A DNA stretch of 64,000 nt from Neorhizobium sp. SHOUNA12A (GCF_023006505.1 NZ_JALBGV010000017.1:1-64000); one strand, 5' to 3'. Shown: positions 9,686-18,509, counted from the stretch's first letter. Notes: a model not told the origin generated them from the letters alone. Numbers and translations: made by a program.

Positions 9686-9925
9686 ATGACCTATCTGTTC
9701 GTTTTTGTCCTTTTGCTTGGCTGTGGTCTTGCAGGTGCGCTTGGCCCTAAAAGGGATACGCGTGGTGCAAATCTCGAAAGAGCGGTGAATGACGCGCGCG
9801 AAAGTCTCAATCATGTCATCTCTAAACGCGACGCAATGCGAACGGAACTCAAAGTCCTCGCCCTTCTCGTCTGGTGGGTCGCAATGGTTGCGCTATTGAT
9901 ATCGCTCTTTGACGGCTTTTGGTGA
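9686..9925 (+). CDS. Small two-TM membrane protein, unknown
   Basis: 79 residues: a hydrophobic N-terminal segment (about 3-20), a charged stretch (about 22-52) likely helical and cytoplasmic or periplasmic, and a second hydrophobic segment (about 53-75) ending F-D-G-F-W. AGGA lies about 10 nt before the ATG. I do not recognise the family. The frame extends upstream into the APH-like gene but that part is a shadow. Its 3' end overlaps the start of the hydrolase fragment. Confidence 0.55.
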   Translation: MTYLFVFVLLLGCGLAGALGPKRDTRGANLERAVNDARESLNHVISKRDAMRTELKVLALLVWWVAMVALLISLFDGFW

Positions 9926-10181
9926 AGTATTGGGCAGGCGGCGGGCGCTGACTTACACCTTCCAAGGGCAAACACACACTCTGCAAGACTATCTCGACCG
10001 CAATCCCACGACCAGCCTGCTCATCATGCAGGACGACACAATCCTGTTCGAGCATTATCAATACGCTCGCACAGACCACGACCGCTTCTATTCGCGTCCG
10101 CCCACCCGTCGCGGAGGCCGTTGGAGGTATGGGGCGACCAAACCAGTCGGTTCGAGCATGGTTCGGCCGCTTGTGAGATAG
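9909..10181 (+). pseudogene. Serine hydrolase (beta-lactamase family) N-terminal remnant
   Basis: About 50 residues (from roughly 9951 to 10092) match the N-terminus of class-C beta-lactamase-like serine hydrolases: L-Q-D-Y-L-D-R-N-P, then a hydrophobic strand, then F-E-H-Y-Q-Y-A-R-T-D-H-D-R-F. In intact relatives the next residues lead to the S-x-x-K nucleophile. Here the sequence changes to an unrelated Arg/Pro-rich tail and stops, so the catalytic domain is gone. On the minus strand a 160-codon frame (10331-9849) covers the junction but resembles nothing I know. The remaining bases up to 10358 hold no gene I can support. Confidence 0.6.
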
Positions 10182-10358
10182 AGCAGTACCCAAAATCCGT
10201 ATTCGGGATGTCGGCGTCAGCGTCGCTCGATCGTCCTTGGGAACATCAAGACCGTCCGCCCGCGCTCTCCGCTTGCCTGAACGAGCTTTTGCATCAATAG
10301 CCACCCGCAGAGCGAATTCCCACCGCCTCAATTTGGAAAAAGACCGCAGGAGATAAAA

Positions 10359-10928
10359 GTGTCTGCATCAGTGCTCTTCATGTCCATGTCACTGGACGGG
10401 TATATCGCGGGGCCCAACGATGAAGTGGGCAATCCCGGCGGCGACGACTTTATGCGGTTGCACGAGTGGTACGGGGATTTTTCCCGACCGACCGGGCCGG
10501 TCGGACAATTGTGGGACGAATGGAACGCGCCAGGTGCGATTCTGGCGGGTCGGCGAACCGTGGAGCAGGTCGATCACTGGGGCGGTGACAATCACGGTGT
10601 CGCGATCTTCGTACCCAGTCACAGGCCGCCCGGGCCATCCGTCGCGAATTATCCATTGGTCAAATACGTGAGCGACGGGATCGCGAGCGCAATGGCGCAG
10701 GCGAAGGCCGCCGCCGGGGACCGGGACGTGTTGATGCTTGGCGCGTATACGGCGCAACGGGCGCTGGAAGCTGGCGTGCTCGACGAACTGCAAATACACC
10801 AGGTTCCAGTCTTGTTCGGATGTGGCCGCCGAATGTTCGAAGTCTTACCATCGAGGGTCGAGTTGGAGATCGTTCGAGTGATCGATACACCCAAGGCCAC
10901 GCACATCCGCTACCGCGTCTGCCGCTGA
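10359..10928 (+). CDS. Dihydrofolate reductase-family (RibD C-terminal-like) reductase
   Basis: A 189-residue protein of the RibD_C/DHFR-fold family. It opens with S-M-S-L-D-G-Y-I-A-G-P-N-D and has G-R-R-T-V-E (NADPH-site helix), D-V-L-M-L-G-A and L-D-E-L-Q-I-H-Q-V-P-V-L-F-G motifs. Members are NADPH-dependent reductases of unknown or varied substrate, distinct from true FolA. The start is GTG, supported by CAGGAGA 6 nt upstream. It sits alone in the accessory-like patch. Confidence 0.85.
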   Translation: MSASVLFMSMSLDGYIAGPNDEVGNPGGDDFMRLHEWYGDFSRPTGPVGQLWDEWNAPGAILAGRRTVEQVDHWGGDNHGVAIFVPSHRPPGPSVANYPLVKYVSDGIASAMAQAKAAAGDRDVLMLGAYTAQRALEAGVLDELQIHQVPVLFGCGRRMFEVLPSRVELEIVRVIDTPKATHIRYRVCR

Positions 10929-11103
10929 GCCCATCGAGAAGCCGCACCATTCTTCAGCTAGCGGCGGTTGCTTGGCGCCGGCCGGATGGTTTCAGTGTGG
11001 GCTCGGATGGGGCGACCAGATGGGGGCATTCAGCCGTGTCGAAAAGCTGGACGCGGGGTGCCGTGCTCACGAAGGCTGCACAGGAACGCATGTCCTTCAT
11101 TCT

Positions 11104-11171
11104 GCATACGCCGCGTATGCCAATTGACATACGCGGCGTATATTGAGATACGGGCGCATACGGGGCGTATG
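11104..11171. promoter_or_regulatory. Three tandem ATACG-NNN-CGTAT palindromes (operator array)
   Basis: The palindromes are GCATACG-CCG-CGTATGC at 11104-11120, ATACG-CGG-CGTAT at 11129-11141 and CATACG-GGG-CGTATG at 11157-11171. The first two also form a perfect 14-bp inverted repeat (11106-11119 with 11128-11141) around an 8-bp spacer. Centres are 23 and 29 bp apart. This is the look of a cooperative operator for a dimeric repressor (TetR- or MarR-like). It lies 115 bp before ridA. The 357-bp gap 10929-11285 holds nothing else that I can assign. Confidence 0.6.
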
Positions 11172-11285
11172 TCAACGCGCTCGTATGATGAAGCCCAGGC
11201 CGGACAGGAAGAGCCGACACGGTGTTGCCACTCTGGCGGCATCGAGGCGCTGCGGAAACCGGCCTTTGAAAAAAGGAATGAAGCA

Positions 11286-11684
11286 ATGAGCTCACGCGAG
11301 GCAATCTTTCCCGCCGGTCGGCACGCACTCTACGAGCAGCACCGTTATTCGGCGGCCATCCGCTCGGGAGACCTTCTGTTCGTTTCCGGCCAGGTCGGCA
11401 GCCGGACGGACGGATCACCGGAGCCCGACTTCGAACGTCAGGTGCAGCTGGCCTTCGACAACCTGGAGGCCGTCCTGAAGGCTGCCGGCTGCACGTTTCG
11501 GGACGTCGTCGACGTCACGAGCTTCCATACCGACCCTCAGAGTCAATTCGAAACCATGATGGCCGTGCGGGAAAAGGTGCTTGGCGAGCCGCCCTATCCG
11601 ACCTGGACGGCCGTCGGCGTCACCTGGCTCGCCGGTTTCGATTTCGAAATCAAGGTGATCGCCCGAGTGCCACAGGCGGCCTGA
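11286..11684 (+). CDS. RidA (YjgF/UK114) family protein
   Basis: 132 residues with the RidA fold signatures L-L-F-V-S-G-Q-V-G, a central D-N-L-E-A-V-L-K-A-A-G and a late P-P-Y-P-T-W-T-A-V-G-V. RidA proteins hydrolyse reactive imine/enamine intermediates released by PLP enzymes. The usual substrate-binding Arg (R-x-C/E region) is not obvious here, so it may belong to a Rid subfamily with another role. The frame is open upstream to 10968, but the ATG at 11286 with AAAGGA before it gives the normal length. The palindromic array lies upstream. Confidence 0.85.
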   Translation: MSSREAIFPAGRHALYEQHRYSAAIRSGDLLFVSGQVGSRTDGSPEPDFERQVQLAFDNLEAVLKAAGCTFRDVVDVTSFHTDPQSQFETMMAVREKVLGEPPYPTWTAVGVTWLAGFDFEIKVIARVPQAA

Positions 11685-11731
11685 AACAGCGACGATCGGC
11701 TCGCGCCAGCCCGTCTGGCGCGAGCGGAACC

Positions 11732-12688
11732 TCAGCCGCCGATATGCCTCACGCCACGCTTCTTCGCGAGCGCGATCTGGAGCTGGCGCTGGCGGTAGCG
11801 ATCGCGGTCGTCCTCGGTGCGGGTCGGATAGCAGGTCGAGCAGGAGACGCCTTCCTCGTAATGGGGCGAGCTCACTTCTTCAGCGGTGATCGGGCTGCGG
11901 CAGGCGTGGCAGAGCTTGTGGTTGCCTTCCTTCAAGCCGTGCTCCACGGAAACGCGCTCGTCGAAGACGAAGCAGGCGCCTTCCCACAGGCTTTCCTCTG
12001 CTGGCACCTCTTCCAGATATTTCAGGATGCCGCCCTTCAAGTGGAAAACCTCGTCGAAGCCCTGTTCCTTCATGAAGGCGGTGGCCTTCTCGCAGCGGAT
12101 GCCGCCGGTGCAGTACATGGCGATCTTCGGCTTGTTGTGGAGGCCGGGATTGTTCTTCACCCAGTCGGGAAACTCGCGAAACGTCTTGGTCTGCGGATCG
12201 ACGGCGCCCTTGAAGATGCCGATCGCCGTTTCGTAATCGTTGCGGGTGTCGATGACGATCGTCTCCGGATCGGAGATCAGCGCGTTCCAGTCCTTCGGCT
12301 TGACATAGGTGCCGACGATGCGCTTGGGGTCGATATCCTCGACACCCATGGTGACGATTTCCTTCTTCGGACGCACCTTCATGCGCAGGAAGGGCATCTT
12401 CGACGCCCGGCTTTCCTTGTGCTCGAGGCCTGCGAATTCCGGCTGGGCGCGCAGATAGGCGAGAAGCCCTAATATCGCTGCGTCGGAACCGGCAACCGTG
12501 CCGTTGATCCCTTCGCGGGCGATCAGCAGCGTGCCCTTGATGCCGTTTTCGTCGCAGAAAGCCTGCAACGGCTCGCGGAAGCTCTCATAGCGGTCGAAAC
12601 GCGCGAAATGATAGAGCGCGGCGACGAGCCAGGCGCCCGTCGCTTCCGGTTGAGCCTCCGGGCGGGTTTGCATGATGTTTTCGGTCAT
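11732..12688 (-). CDS. trhO: tRNA uridine(34) hydroxylase TrhO (rhodanese-like)
   Basis: A 318-residue TrhO/YceA-family protein: an N-terminal acylphosphatase-like domain ([18 protein letters not shown]), a rhodanese domain with V-I-D-T-R-N-D-Y-E and the active-site loop [10 protein letters not shown], and a C-terminal Cys-rich domain (C-H-A-C-R, then C-S-T-C). The family installs ho5U at tRNA position 34. I chose the ATG at 12688 (M-T-E-N). The frame continues upstream into the CHAD gene, but that part is not TrhO-like. The gene follows CHAD by 23 bp on the same strand. Confidence 0.9.
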   Translation of the reverse strand: MTENIMQTRPEAQPEATGAWLVAALYHFARFDRYESFREPLQAFCDENGIKGTLLIAREGINGTVAGSDAAILGLLAYLRAQPEFAGLEHKESRASKMPFLRMKVRPKKEIVTMGVEDIDPKRIVGTYVKPKDWNALISDPETIVIDTRNDYETAIGIFKGAVDPQTKTFREFPDWVKNNPGLHNKPKIAMYCTGGIRCEKATAFMKEQGFDEVFHLKGGILKYLEEVPAEESLWEGACFVFDERVSVEHGLKEGNHKLCHACRSPITAEEVSSPHYEEGVSCSTCYPTRTEDDRDRYRQRQLQIALAKKRGVRHIGG

Positions 12689-12711
12689 GGCGCTGAAATA
12701 CAGTTTCCGGG

Positions 12712-13698
12712 CTATCCGCGCAACGCGGTTTCTTTCTCGTGGGCTTCGTGGGCCCTGTGCAGCTTTGCCGCACGACGTTCCTTGCGCGGCGTCGTGGCTG
12801 CCTTTTCCCATAGCAGCGCGATCAGGCCGCTTTCCGTCTCGGCGCTGTCGGCGAACACCTCGTGGGCCGCTTCCAGCGCCTCGTGCCGCAGCGCCTGCTG
12901 GCGGGTGATGATGGCGCCGAGCACCCGGGCCAGCGTATCGCTGTCGCCGAACAGTTCGGGGCTTTCGTTGACGAGCCCGGTCAGCACCGAAAGATCGTGT
13001 TCGTGGCCGAGCAGATCGACCAGAGCCTTCGCCTGCTGCTGCTTGGCGAGCATGGCGGAAGGCCAGATCCCGCCGAGCAGCGACAGGTGCATCCAGTAGG
13101 TCTGTCCGCATTTGCGCAGCCCGTGATAGGTCTCGGCATCGCCGTGTTCCTCGCAGCCGGCGAGCGCGCCGAGTGCCTTCTCGCGCTGGTCCTTCCAGGC
13201 TTTGGCGAGCCGCTTGGCCGTCTTGTGCGGATCATTGTCGAGATCGAGGTCGTCGAGAGCTGCGATCGCCGCGCGGCAGGTGTCGACCGCGGCCGCCATC
13301 TTGGCCCGCAGGTCGTGTTCCTCCGAGGCGATCCGATCGCGCCGTTCGGTCAGCGCCTTGGAGGCGGTGGTGAGGGCGGAAAGTTCTTCGGGGGAGCCGG
13401 CATGGCCGGCGAGATAGTCGACCGTCTCGACCAGCGCGGTCGCGTCGCGCACCGCCGACAGCGTCTGCGCCATGTCGCGGATGCGGGTGTTTTCCTGCCG
13501 GCGGAACGTTTTTGCGTCCGGCTGTACCAACCGGTAGAGGGCGCGCACCCGCTTGAAGCGTTTTCGCGCGTCGTGGATCGCTTCGTGTTGGCCGTCCGGC
13601 TGGTCTTCGAGCAGCCGGATCGCGTGGGAAAGCTGGCTTTCCGCAACCGACCGGAACTCGTCGGTGAAGGATTTAGCGGGCCGCAGACGGTACGCCAT
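12712..13698 (-). CDS. CHAD domain protein
   Basis: A 328-residue all-helical CHAD protein. Conserved His and basic clusters are visible: [14 protein letters not shown] (about 39-52), H-G-L-R-K and L-G-x-E-H-D-L. CHAD domains bind inorganic polyphosphate through such surfaces. The first 26 bp of this gene overlap the end of the CYTH gene, so the pair is translationally coupled, equivalent to the fused CYTH-CHAD proteins of other bacteria. Confidence 0.9.
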   Translation of the reverse strand: MAYRLRPAKSFTDEFRSVAESQLSHAIRLLEDQPDGQHEAIHDARKRFKRVRALYRLVQPDAKTFRRQENTRIRDMAQTLSAVRDATALVETVDYLAGHAGSPEELSALTTASKALTERRDRIASEEHDLRAKMAAAVDTCRAAIAALDDLDLDNDPHKTAKRLAKAWKDQREKALGALAGCEEHGDAETYHGLRKCGQTYWMHLSLLGGIWPSAMLAKQQQAKALVDLLGHEHDLSVLTGLVNESPELFGDSDTLARVLGAIITRQQALRHEALEAAHEVFADSAETESGLIALLWEKAATTPRKERRAAKLHRAHEAHEKETALRG

Positions 13699-14170
13699 GA
13701 CACAATTCTCCGCTCAAATCTTCGGTCGCCATCACCATGTTGGAATATCGCCGGTCGCCGGTGATCTCCTCGCCGATCCAGTCCGGGATGTCGGGCAGGG
13801 CGCCTTCGTCCTCGATCTCGACCTCGGCGACGACCAAACCCTTGTAGGCTCCGTCATAGACATCCACTTCCCAGGTATAACCCCCGTGCCGGACCTCGTG
13901 GCGGGTCTTTTCGAGCACGATGCCGACGGCGGCGTTCGCCATCTCCTCGGCATCGCCCAGTGGAATTTCGTATTCGAATTCGTCGCGGGCCAGCAGTTCG
14001 CGGCCGATCTTGATGGTCAGCTTGGCGCGCTTGCCGTCCATGATCCGCACCCGCACCGAGCGGTCGTCGCCGGATGCGACATAGGCCTGCAGGAAATCGG
14101 AGGATGACGACACCTCCGAGCGCCAGCCGTCGCTCTTTACCAGAAATTTCCGTTCGATTTCCTTGGCCAT
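13673..14170 (-). CDS. CYTH domain (inorganic triphosphatase-like) protein
   Basis: A 165-residue CYTH tunnel-fold protein with the E-x-E-x-K signature at the N-terminus (E4, E6, K8 in K-E-I-E-R-K-F). Further metal/phosphate residues appear as V-R-V-R-I, K-L-T-I-K, E-F-E-Y-E-I and V-E-V-E-I-E-D. The family hydrolyses tripolyphosphate or related triphosphates. The frame is open upstream to 14563, but the ATG at 14170 places the signature at its usual position. Downstream it overlaps the CHAD gene by 26 bp. Confidence 0.9.
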   Translation of the reverse strand: MAKEIERKFLVKSDGWRSEVSSSSDFLQAYVASGDDRSVRVRIMDGKRAKLTIKIGRELLARDEFEYEIPLGDAEEMANAAVGIVLEKTRHEVRHGGYTWEVDVYDGAYKGLVVAEVEIEDEGALPDIPDWIGEEITGDRRYSNMVMATEDLSGELCHGVPSAAR

Positions 14171-14336
14171 ACTTTGCCCGCCACCCCGGGAACATTTACC
14201 AACCGCTACAACCCTAGTGCAAACTCTTCGTCCCGCAAACCTGTTAGACGATGGAGCCTGTTTTTTCTCGACAATGACGGGCTTGAGGGGTATCTCGGCC
14301 TTAAAGTTTTCAATCGTTTTCGCGGAGACCTGACCC

Positions 14337-14975
14337 ATGACCGGCAAGACCGAAAAGCTGCTTTCCATCCTGAAACTGCAGCCGGTGGTGCCGGTGCTGA
14401 TCGTTGATGACGCCAAGTCGGCGGTCGGCCTGGCGCGCGCGCTCGTTGCCGGCGGCCTGAAGGCGATCGAGATCACCATGCGCACGCCGGCAGCCCTCGA
14501 TGCTGTCAGGGCGGTGGCCGACGAAGTCGAAGGCGCCAATGTCGGCGCCGGCACCATCCTCAATGCCCGCGACTACGAGGCGGCCGTCAAGGCGGGCTCG
14601 ACCTTCATCGTCTCGCCCGGCGTGACCCCCGGTGTACTGTCCGCCGCCAAGGATTCTCCCGTGCCGCTGCTGCCGGGCGCTGCGACCGCCAGCGAAGTGA
14701 TGACGCTGCGCGAGGCCGGCTACGAGGTGCTGAAATTTTTCCCCGCCGAACAGGCCGGCGGCGCCGCTTATCTGAAGGCGCTTTCCTCGCCGCTCGCCGG
14801 CACGCTGTTCTGCCCGACCGGCGGCATTTCGCTGAAGAACGCCAACGACTACCTGTCGCTGCCGAATGTCATCTGCGTCGGCGGCTCCTGGGTCGCACCG
14901 AAGGAGCTCGTTTCCGCAGGCGACTGGGCCGGCATCACCAAGCTCGCTTTGGAAGCGGCGGCGCTGAAGGCGTAG
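14337..14975 (+). CDS. eda: 2-dehydro-3-deoxy-6-phosphogluconate aldolase
   Basis: A 212-residue class I KDPG/KHG aldolase. The Schiff-base Lys is K133 in V-L-K-F-F-P-A-E and the catalytic Glu is E45 in I-E-I-T-M-R-T. The phosphate-binding G-G-I-S motif is present in C-P-T-G-G-I-S. It cleaves KDPG to pyruvate and glyceraldehyde-3-phosphate, the last step of the Entner-Doudoroff pathway, the main glycolytic route in rhizobia. No edd or zwf is adjacent; the gene is solitary. Confidence 0.95.
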   Translation: MTGKTEKLLSILKLQPVVPVLIVDDAKSAVGLARALVAGGLKAIEITMRTPAALDAVRAVADEVEGANVGAGTILNARDYEAAVKAGSTFIVSPGVTPGVLSAAKDSPVPLLPGAATASEVMTLREAGYEVLKFFPAEQAGGAAYLKALSSPLAGTLFCPTGGISLKNANDYLSLPNVICVGGSWVAPKELVSAGDWAGITKLALEAAALKA

Positions 14976-15021
14976 CCGGAACGCGTTTCCGAGCTCTGAC
15001 TGGTGGCAGGGGAGGGCTTGC

Positions 15022-15402
15022 ATGCACAAGGGATCATGTCTCTGCGGCGCGGTCAGCTTCGAGATCGAGGGTGAACTGTCCGCGCCGGATGCCTGTCATT
15101 GTTCGAAATGCCGAAAGCATTCCGGCCATTTTTTCGCATCCACGGATGTCGAAAAGGACCGGCTGACCCTCAAGGGTGCCGAGAATATTACCTGGTTCCA
15201 GTCTTCCGAGAAGGTTCGGCGCGGGTTTTGTACCACATGCGGCTCTTCCCTCTTCTGGGACCCGCCGCACAGGGATTGGATCGCTGTTGCCATGGGCGCG
15301 TTTGACGGCCCGACCGGAACCGGGTTGAACAAGCATATCTTCGTTGCCGAAAAAGGCGATTATTACGACATTGCAGACGGCCTGCCTCAGAACCAGCAAT
15401 GA
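15022..15402 (+). CDS. GFA (CENP-V/formaldehyde-activating-like) family protein
   Basis: A 126-residue zinc protein with the GFA Cys pattern: C-L-C-G-A-V (C7, C9), C-H-C-S-K-C (C28-C33) and F-C-T-T-C-G (from residue 71), which form two zinc sites. The family is named for glutathione-dependent formaldehyde-activating enzyme, but most members have no proven activity. It is a single gene 46 bp after eda. Confidence 0.88.
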   Translation: MHKGSCLCGAVSFEIEGELSAPDACHCSKCRKHSGHFFASTDVEKDRLTLKGAENITWFQSSEKVRRGFCTTCGSSLFWDPPHRDWIAVAMGAFDGPTGTGLNKHIFVAEKGDYYDIADGLPQNQQ

Positions 15403-15513
15403 ACTTCTTCGAGCCTCTGTCTCCCTCGCGACACCAGGCCGCCCGCAACCGGCCTTTGTAATTTGACGGTCGAATTCCTATGTCTCCCCGGAAACACAAC
15501 AGGGAGATGTGCG

Positions 15514-16230
15514 ATGTTCGACGCGAAGAAGCTTCTCGATCAATTTCTGGGGTCGCAGATTCCAGGCATGTCGGGAGGAAGTGTGAGGGACCGGGCAGGG
15601 CAGGCAACCCAGCTTGCCAAGAACAACCCGCTCGCCACCGGCGCCATCCTCGCGGCCGTCCTCGGCACCAAGACCGGCCGCAACATCGCCGGCAATGTCG
15701 CTGCGGTCGGCGGCATCGCGGCGATCGCCGGCCTCGGTTATCTCGCCTACAAGAACTATCAGTCCGGCAAATCGCCCGAAGCCGTGCCGCAGCCCGCACC
15801 GCAGGCCGACAAGCCGCTCCTGACGCCGCCGGCCGATTCCCCCTTCCATCCGCAGTCTTCCGATCTCACCAACGATTTCGCGTTGACGCTCGTCCGGGCG
15901 ATGATTGCCGCCGCCAAGGCCGACGGCCATATCGACGCCGGCGAGCGCGCCAACATCATGGACAAGGTGCATGCCGTCGATCTCGGCGCCGAGGCGGAAG
16001 CCTTCATCGAGAACGAACTTGCCAATCCGGTCGATATCGACGACCTCGTCGCTGCCGCGCGCACTGAAGAGCAGAGGGTCGAGATCTACGCCGCCTCGCG
16101 CCTGACCATCGATCCGGACACCCGCGCCGAACGCGGTTATCTCGACCTGCTGGCCGGCCGCCTTGGATTGAACGATGCGCTGATCGAGCATATCGACGCC
16201 ACCGTTTCGGCCGCGAAGGTCAAGGCGTAA
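15514..16230 (+). CDS. DUF533 / TerB-like protein
   Basis: A 238-residue DUF533-family protein. It has a short N-terminal region (F-D-A-K-K-L-L-D-Q-F-L), a glycine/alanine-rich hydrophobic segment (about 40-80) that may insert in the membrane, a Pro-rich linker (about 88-115), and a helical TerB-like domain (A-A-K-A-D-G-H-I-D-A-G-E-R, about 132-144) with an EF-hand-like acidic loop. The role is unknown; proteins of this kind are often inner-membrane-associated. Start chosen at the ATG after AGGGAGA. Confidence 0.8.
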   Translation: MFDAKKLLDQFLGSQIPGMSGGSVRDRAGQATQLAKNNPLATGAILAAVLGTKTGRNIAGNVAAVGGIAAIAGLGYLAYKNYQSGKSPEAVPQPAPQADKPLLTPPADSPFHPQSSDLTNDFALTLVRAMIAAAKADGHIDAGERANIMDKVHAVDLGAEAEAFIENELANPVDIDDLVAAARTEEQRVEIYAASRLTIDPDTRAERGYLDLLAGRLGLNDALIEHIDATVSAAKVKA

Positions 16231-16333
16231 ACCGCGCCAGTCGTAGGTCGCCAACGGCTGCGCATCTTTTCGGTCTCGGCCCGCCCTGATGGGTTAGGGA
16301 ACGGGAATGGCGCGGCCGCCCGGCAGACTGCTG

Positions 16334-16834
16334 TCAGTCGGCGAGCTTGACGGCTGTACCGGTCGCCGCAACAAACAGGATGCCGCCGCCCCCTGCCATC
16401 GACAATTCACTGAAATCGATCTTGATTGCGATGATCGCGTCGGCATTCAGGCGGATCGCTTCGCGGCGAAGCTCGATCATGCAGACGGTCCGGGCGTCGC
16501 GAACGGCGGATTGTACCGTCTTGCTGCGGCCACCGAAGAAATCGCGGAAATTGTTGGCGATATCCTTGAATATGCTGAGGCCCAGCGCCGTCTCGGCGCC
16601 AACGACATCGACGATGCTGTCGATCCGCCGGCCGGGAATTTCGCTCCCCGTCGTGATGATGATCTTCGCAAGGGCCGGATCATTCAGGTCTTCCGGGGAA
16701 ATGATGCCGTTCTCGATCTTCTTGAATGCCGAAGCCATGCTTTCGGCCTCCGTCTTGGCGCGGCAGTCGCGGCAGATGCCGCCCCTGAGATCCGCGAACC
16801 CGAATTCCCGATTGCATGAGGTGCAGACCGCCAT
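16334..16834 (-). CDS. YbjQ/UPF0145 family protein with N-terminal zinc ribbon
   Basis: 166 residues. A small zinc ribbon comes first (C4, C7 and C21, C24 in C-x-x-C pairs). The YbjQ (heavy-metal-binding/DUF74) domain follows: I-I-T-T-G-S-E-I-P-G-R-R-I, R-x-x-A-I-R-L-N-A-D-A-I-I-A-I and a C-terminal G-T-A-V. The domain forms pentamers in known relatives; the function is not established. It is a single gene. Confidence 0.82.
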   Translation of the reverse strand: MAVCTSCNREFGFADLRGGICRDCRAKTEAESMASAFKKIENGIISPEDLNDPALAKIIITTGSEIPGRRIDSIVDVVGAETALGLSIFKDIANNFRDFFGGRSKTVQSAVRDARTVCMIELRREAIRLNADAIIAIKIDFSELSMAGGGGILFVAATGTAVKLAD

Positions 16835-16967
16835 TGGACAACTCCCATGATGATCCTCGAAGGGAAGCAGACAGCGAGGATTGTGTCCATCTCAAAGTGC
16901 GGCCGCCCGTCGGCAAGCGACCATATCGGACGTCGAGGATATGTCGACGACAGCGTGCCCAGACGGG

Positions 16968-17357
16968 CTATGCTGGCGGCAAATCGAGGCCGTTCGGTAG
17001 CGAGATCCAGATGACAGTTTGCGCCTCCGGGGAATGGCGTGACAGATGGCCCTTGCCGTGTGTGTCTTCCACCAACACGAAGCTACCCGCCTGAACGTGG
17101 CGCACCTCTCCGTCGCTCGTCTCGTATTCAACCGAACCATCCAGCCTGACCGTAAGCACAGGCTCCGGGACCTTATGCCAGGCTACCTCTCGCATGCCCG
17201 CCGGGATGTGGGTGACGCGGACGCGGGACGCCGGATAACTGGCCGTAACGTCGAACGGTACAGCATCGGGGTGCATTGACCTCTTAGTCGTCGGCAATTC
17301 GACTTCGTCGAAATGCGACTCGCCATCCGAGGTGGCATAGATGCGCAGGCATTTCAT
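16968..17357 (-). CDS. Cupin-fold protein
   Basis: A 129-residue single-domain cupin-like protein with a beta-rich core (V-L-T-V-R-L-D-G-S-V-E-Y-E-T-S-D-G-E) and the second-motif-like segment A-G-S-F-V-L-V-E-D-T-H-G-K-G-H. Usual metal ligands of motif 1 are only partly recognisable, so enzymatic activity is uncertain. The frame is open 105 bp further upstream, but the ATG at 17357, preceded by GGAGTC, is a better start. The 253-bp gap to the next gene (17358-17610) shows no clear element. Confidence 0.7.
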   Translation of the reverse strand: MKCLRIYATSDGESHFDEVELPTTKRSMHPDAVPFDVTASYPASRVRVTHIPAGMREVAWHKVPEPVLTVRLDGSVEYETSDGEVRHVQAGSFVLVEDTHGKGHLSRHSPEAQTVIWISLPNGLDLPPA

Positions 17358-17610
17358 TGCGGCTGACTCCTTGTGGCTCGCCATGCTGAAACGAAGCATG
17401 CCTAGCATGAAGAATTGAGGTAATACCACGCATCCGGTGCGAGCGTGCGTTATAGACCGCAAGCCACCAGTGGTGGCATTTGCTACCGAACTCTGGAGAT
17501 AGGCCGCTCCGTTTTCGCTTCTCTATTCCATTGCAACCGACGCCCGCGCTCCCCCCGTTGCCTTTCCCCCGTCGCTGGCCTAAGCCACTGGCACGGTAGA
17601 AGAGGCTGAT

Positions 17611-18306
17611 ATGCGCGATCTGAAGAACTACAAAGTTGCCGCCCCCGCTCCGGTCACCCTCAAGGGGCGGTTCGTGACGCTCGAACCCTATGACAGGGAC
17701 AGCCACCTCCAGGCACTGTGGGACGGGTTCGGCGGCGCAGACGGCATCAATCCGCTTCTCAAATATTTCCCCAACGACGATTTTGCCGATGTGAACGCGT
17801 TTGGCGACTGGCTGGAAAACGCCCGCGTCCATTCGAGTTTCGTGACGCTCGTTTCGCGCGACAATGCGACAGGAAAAGTGGTCGGCATGGCAAGCTACAT
17901 GCGACCGGATCCGAAGAACGGCGTCATCGAGGTCGGCTCGGTCGCGCATGGGGCATCCATGAAGCGCTCGCCGCTGTCGACCGAAGTGCATTACCTGATG
18001 GCGAAACATGTTTTCGAAGGGCTCGATTACCGTCGCTACGAATGGAAATGCCATAACGACAACGAGCCGAGCAAGACGACGGCGCGCCGTTACGGCTTCA
18101 CCTTCGAGGGCGTCTTCCGCCAACATCTCATCTCCAAGGGGGCCAATCGTGACACCGCCTGGTTTTCGATGATCGACGTGGAATGGCCGCTCCTGAAGGC
18201 CGCGTTCGAAGCATGGCTTTCGCCCGAAAATTTCGGGGCTGATGGCGCCCAGAAGCGCCGGCTCGAAGATATCCGCGCCGAGCTTGCCAAGGGAGCCAGC
18301 GCATGA
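17611..18306 (+). CDS. GNAT family N-acetyltransferase (RimJ/RimL-like)
   Basis: A 231-residue acetyltransferase of the type annotated as ribosomal-protein or aminoglycoside-like acetyltransferase. Visible are L-K-G-R-F-V-T-L-E-P-Y near the start, V-G-M-A-S-Y-M-R, a long central helix with E-V-H-Y-L-M-A-K-H-V-F-E, and Y-R-R-Y-E-W-K-C-H-N-D-N-E-P-S followed by A-R-R-Y-G-F-T-F-E-G. The last pair is conserved in this branch. The acceptor is unknown. Its stop overlaps the next gene's start (ATGA). Confidence 0.85.
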   Translation: MRDLKNYKVAAPAPVTLKGRFVTLEPYDRDSHLQALWDGFGGADGINPLLKYFPNDDFADVNAFGDWLENARVHSSFVTLVSRDNATGKVVGMASYMRPDPKNGVIEVGSVAHGASMKRSPLSTEVHYLMAKHVFEGLDYRRYEWKCHNDNEPSKTTARRYGFTFEGVFRQHLISKGANRDTAWFSMIDVEWPLLKAAFEAWLSPENFGADGAQKRRLEDIRAELAKGASA

Positions 18307-18509
18307 CGCCCGAGGCAAAGTCGCAGGCGATTGCCGCGGCGGTGATCCTCGCATGTATCGGGCTGGTGATCTATTTCCTGCCGACGATCGTCATGTGGAT
18401 TGCCCAGTTTTCTCCGGTGCTCGCCGTCGTCATCGGCTCCATGCTGTTGCTCGGTTTCTTCGCGATCTTCTGGCTGAGGGCACGCTACCAGCGCAATCGC
18501 GGCCGCTGA
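18303..18509 (+). CDS. Small two-TM membrane protein, unknown
   Basis: 68 residues with two hydrophobic segments (about 9-33 and 38-58) and a basic C-terminus (R-A-R-Y-Q-R-N-R-G-R). It overlaps the acetyltransferase gene by 4 bp, so it is translationally coupled to it. The family is not recognised. Confidence 0.65.
   Translation: MTPEAKSQAIAAAVILACIGLVIYFLPTIVMWIAQFSPVLAVVIGSMLLLGFFAIFWLRARYQRNRGR

Noticed and set aside
11885..12236. Plus-strand frame inside trhO
   Set aside because: Shadow of trhO, no support.
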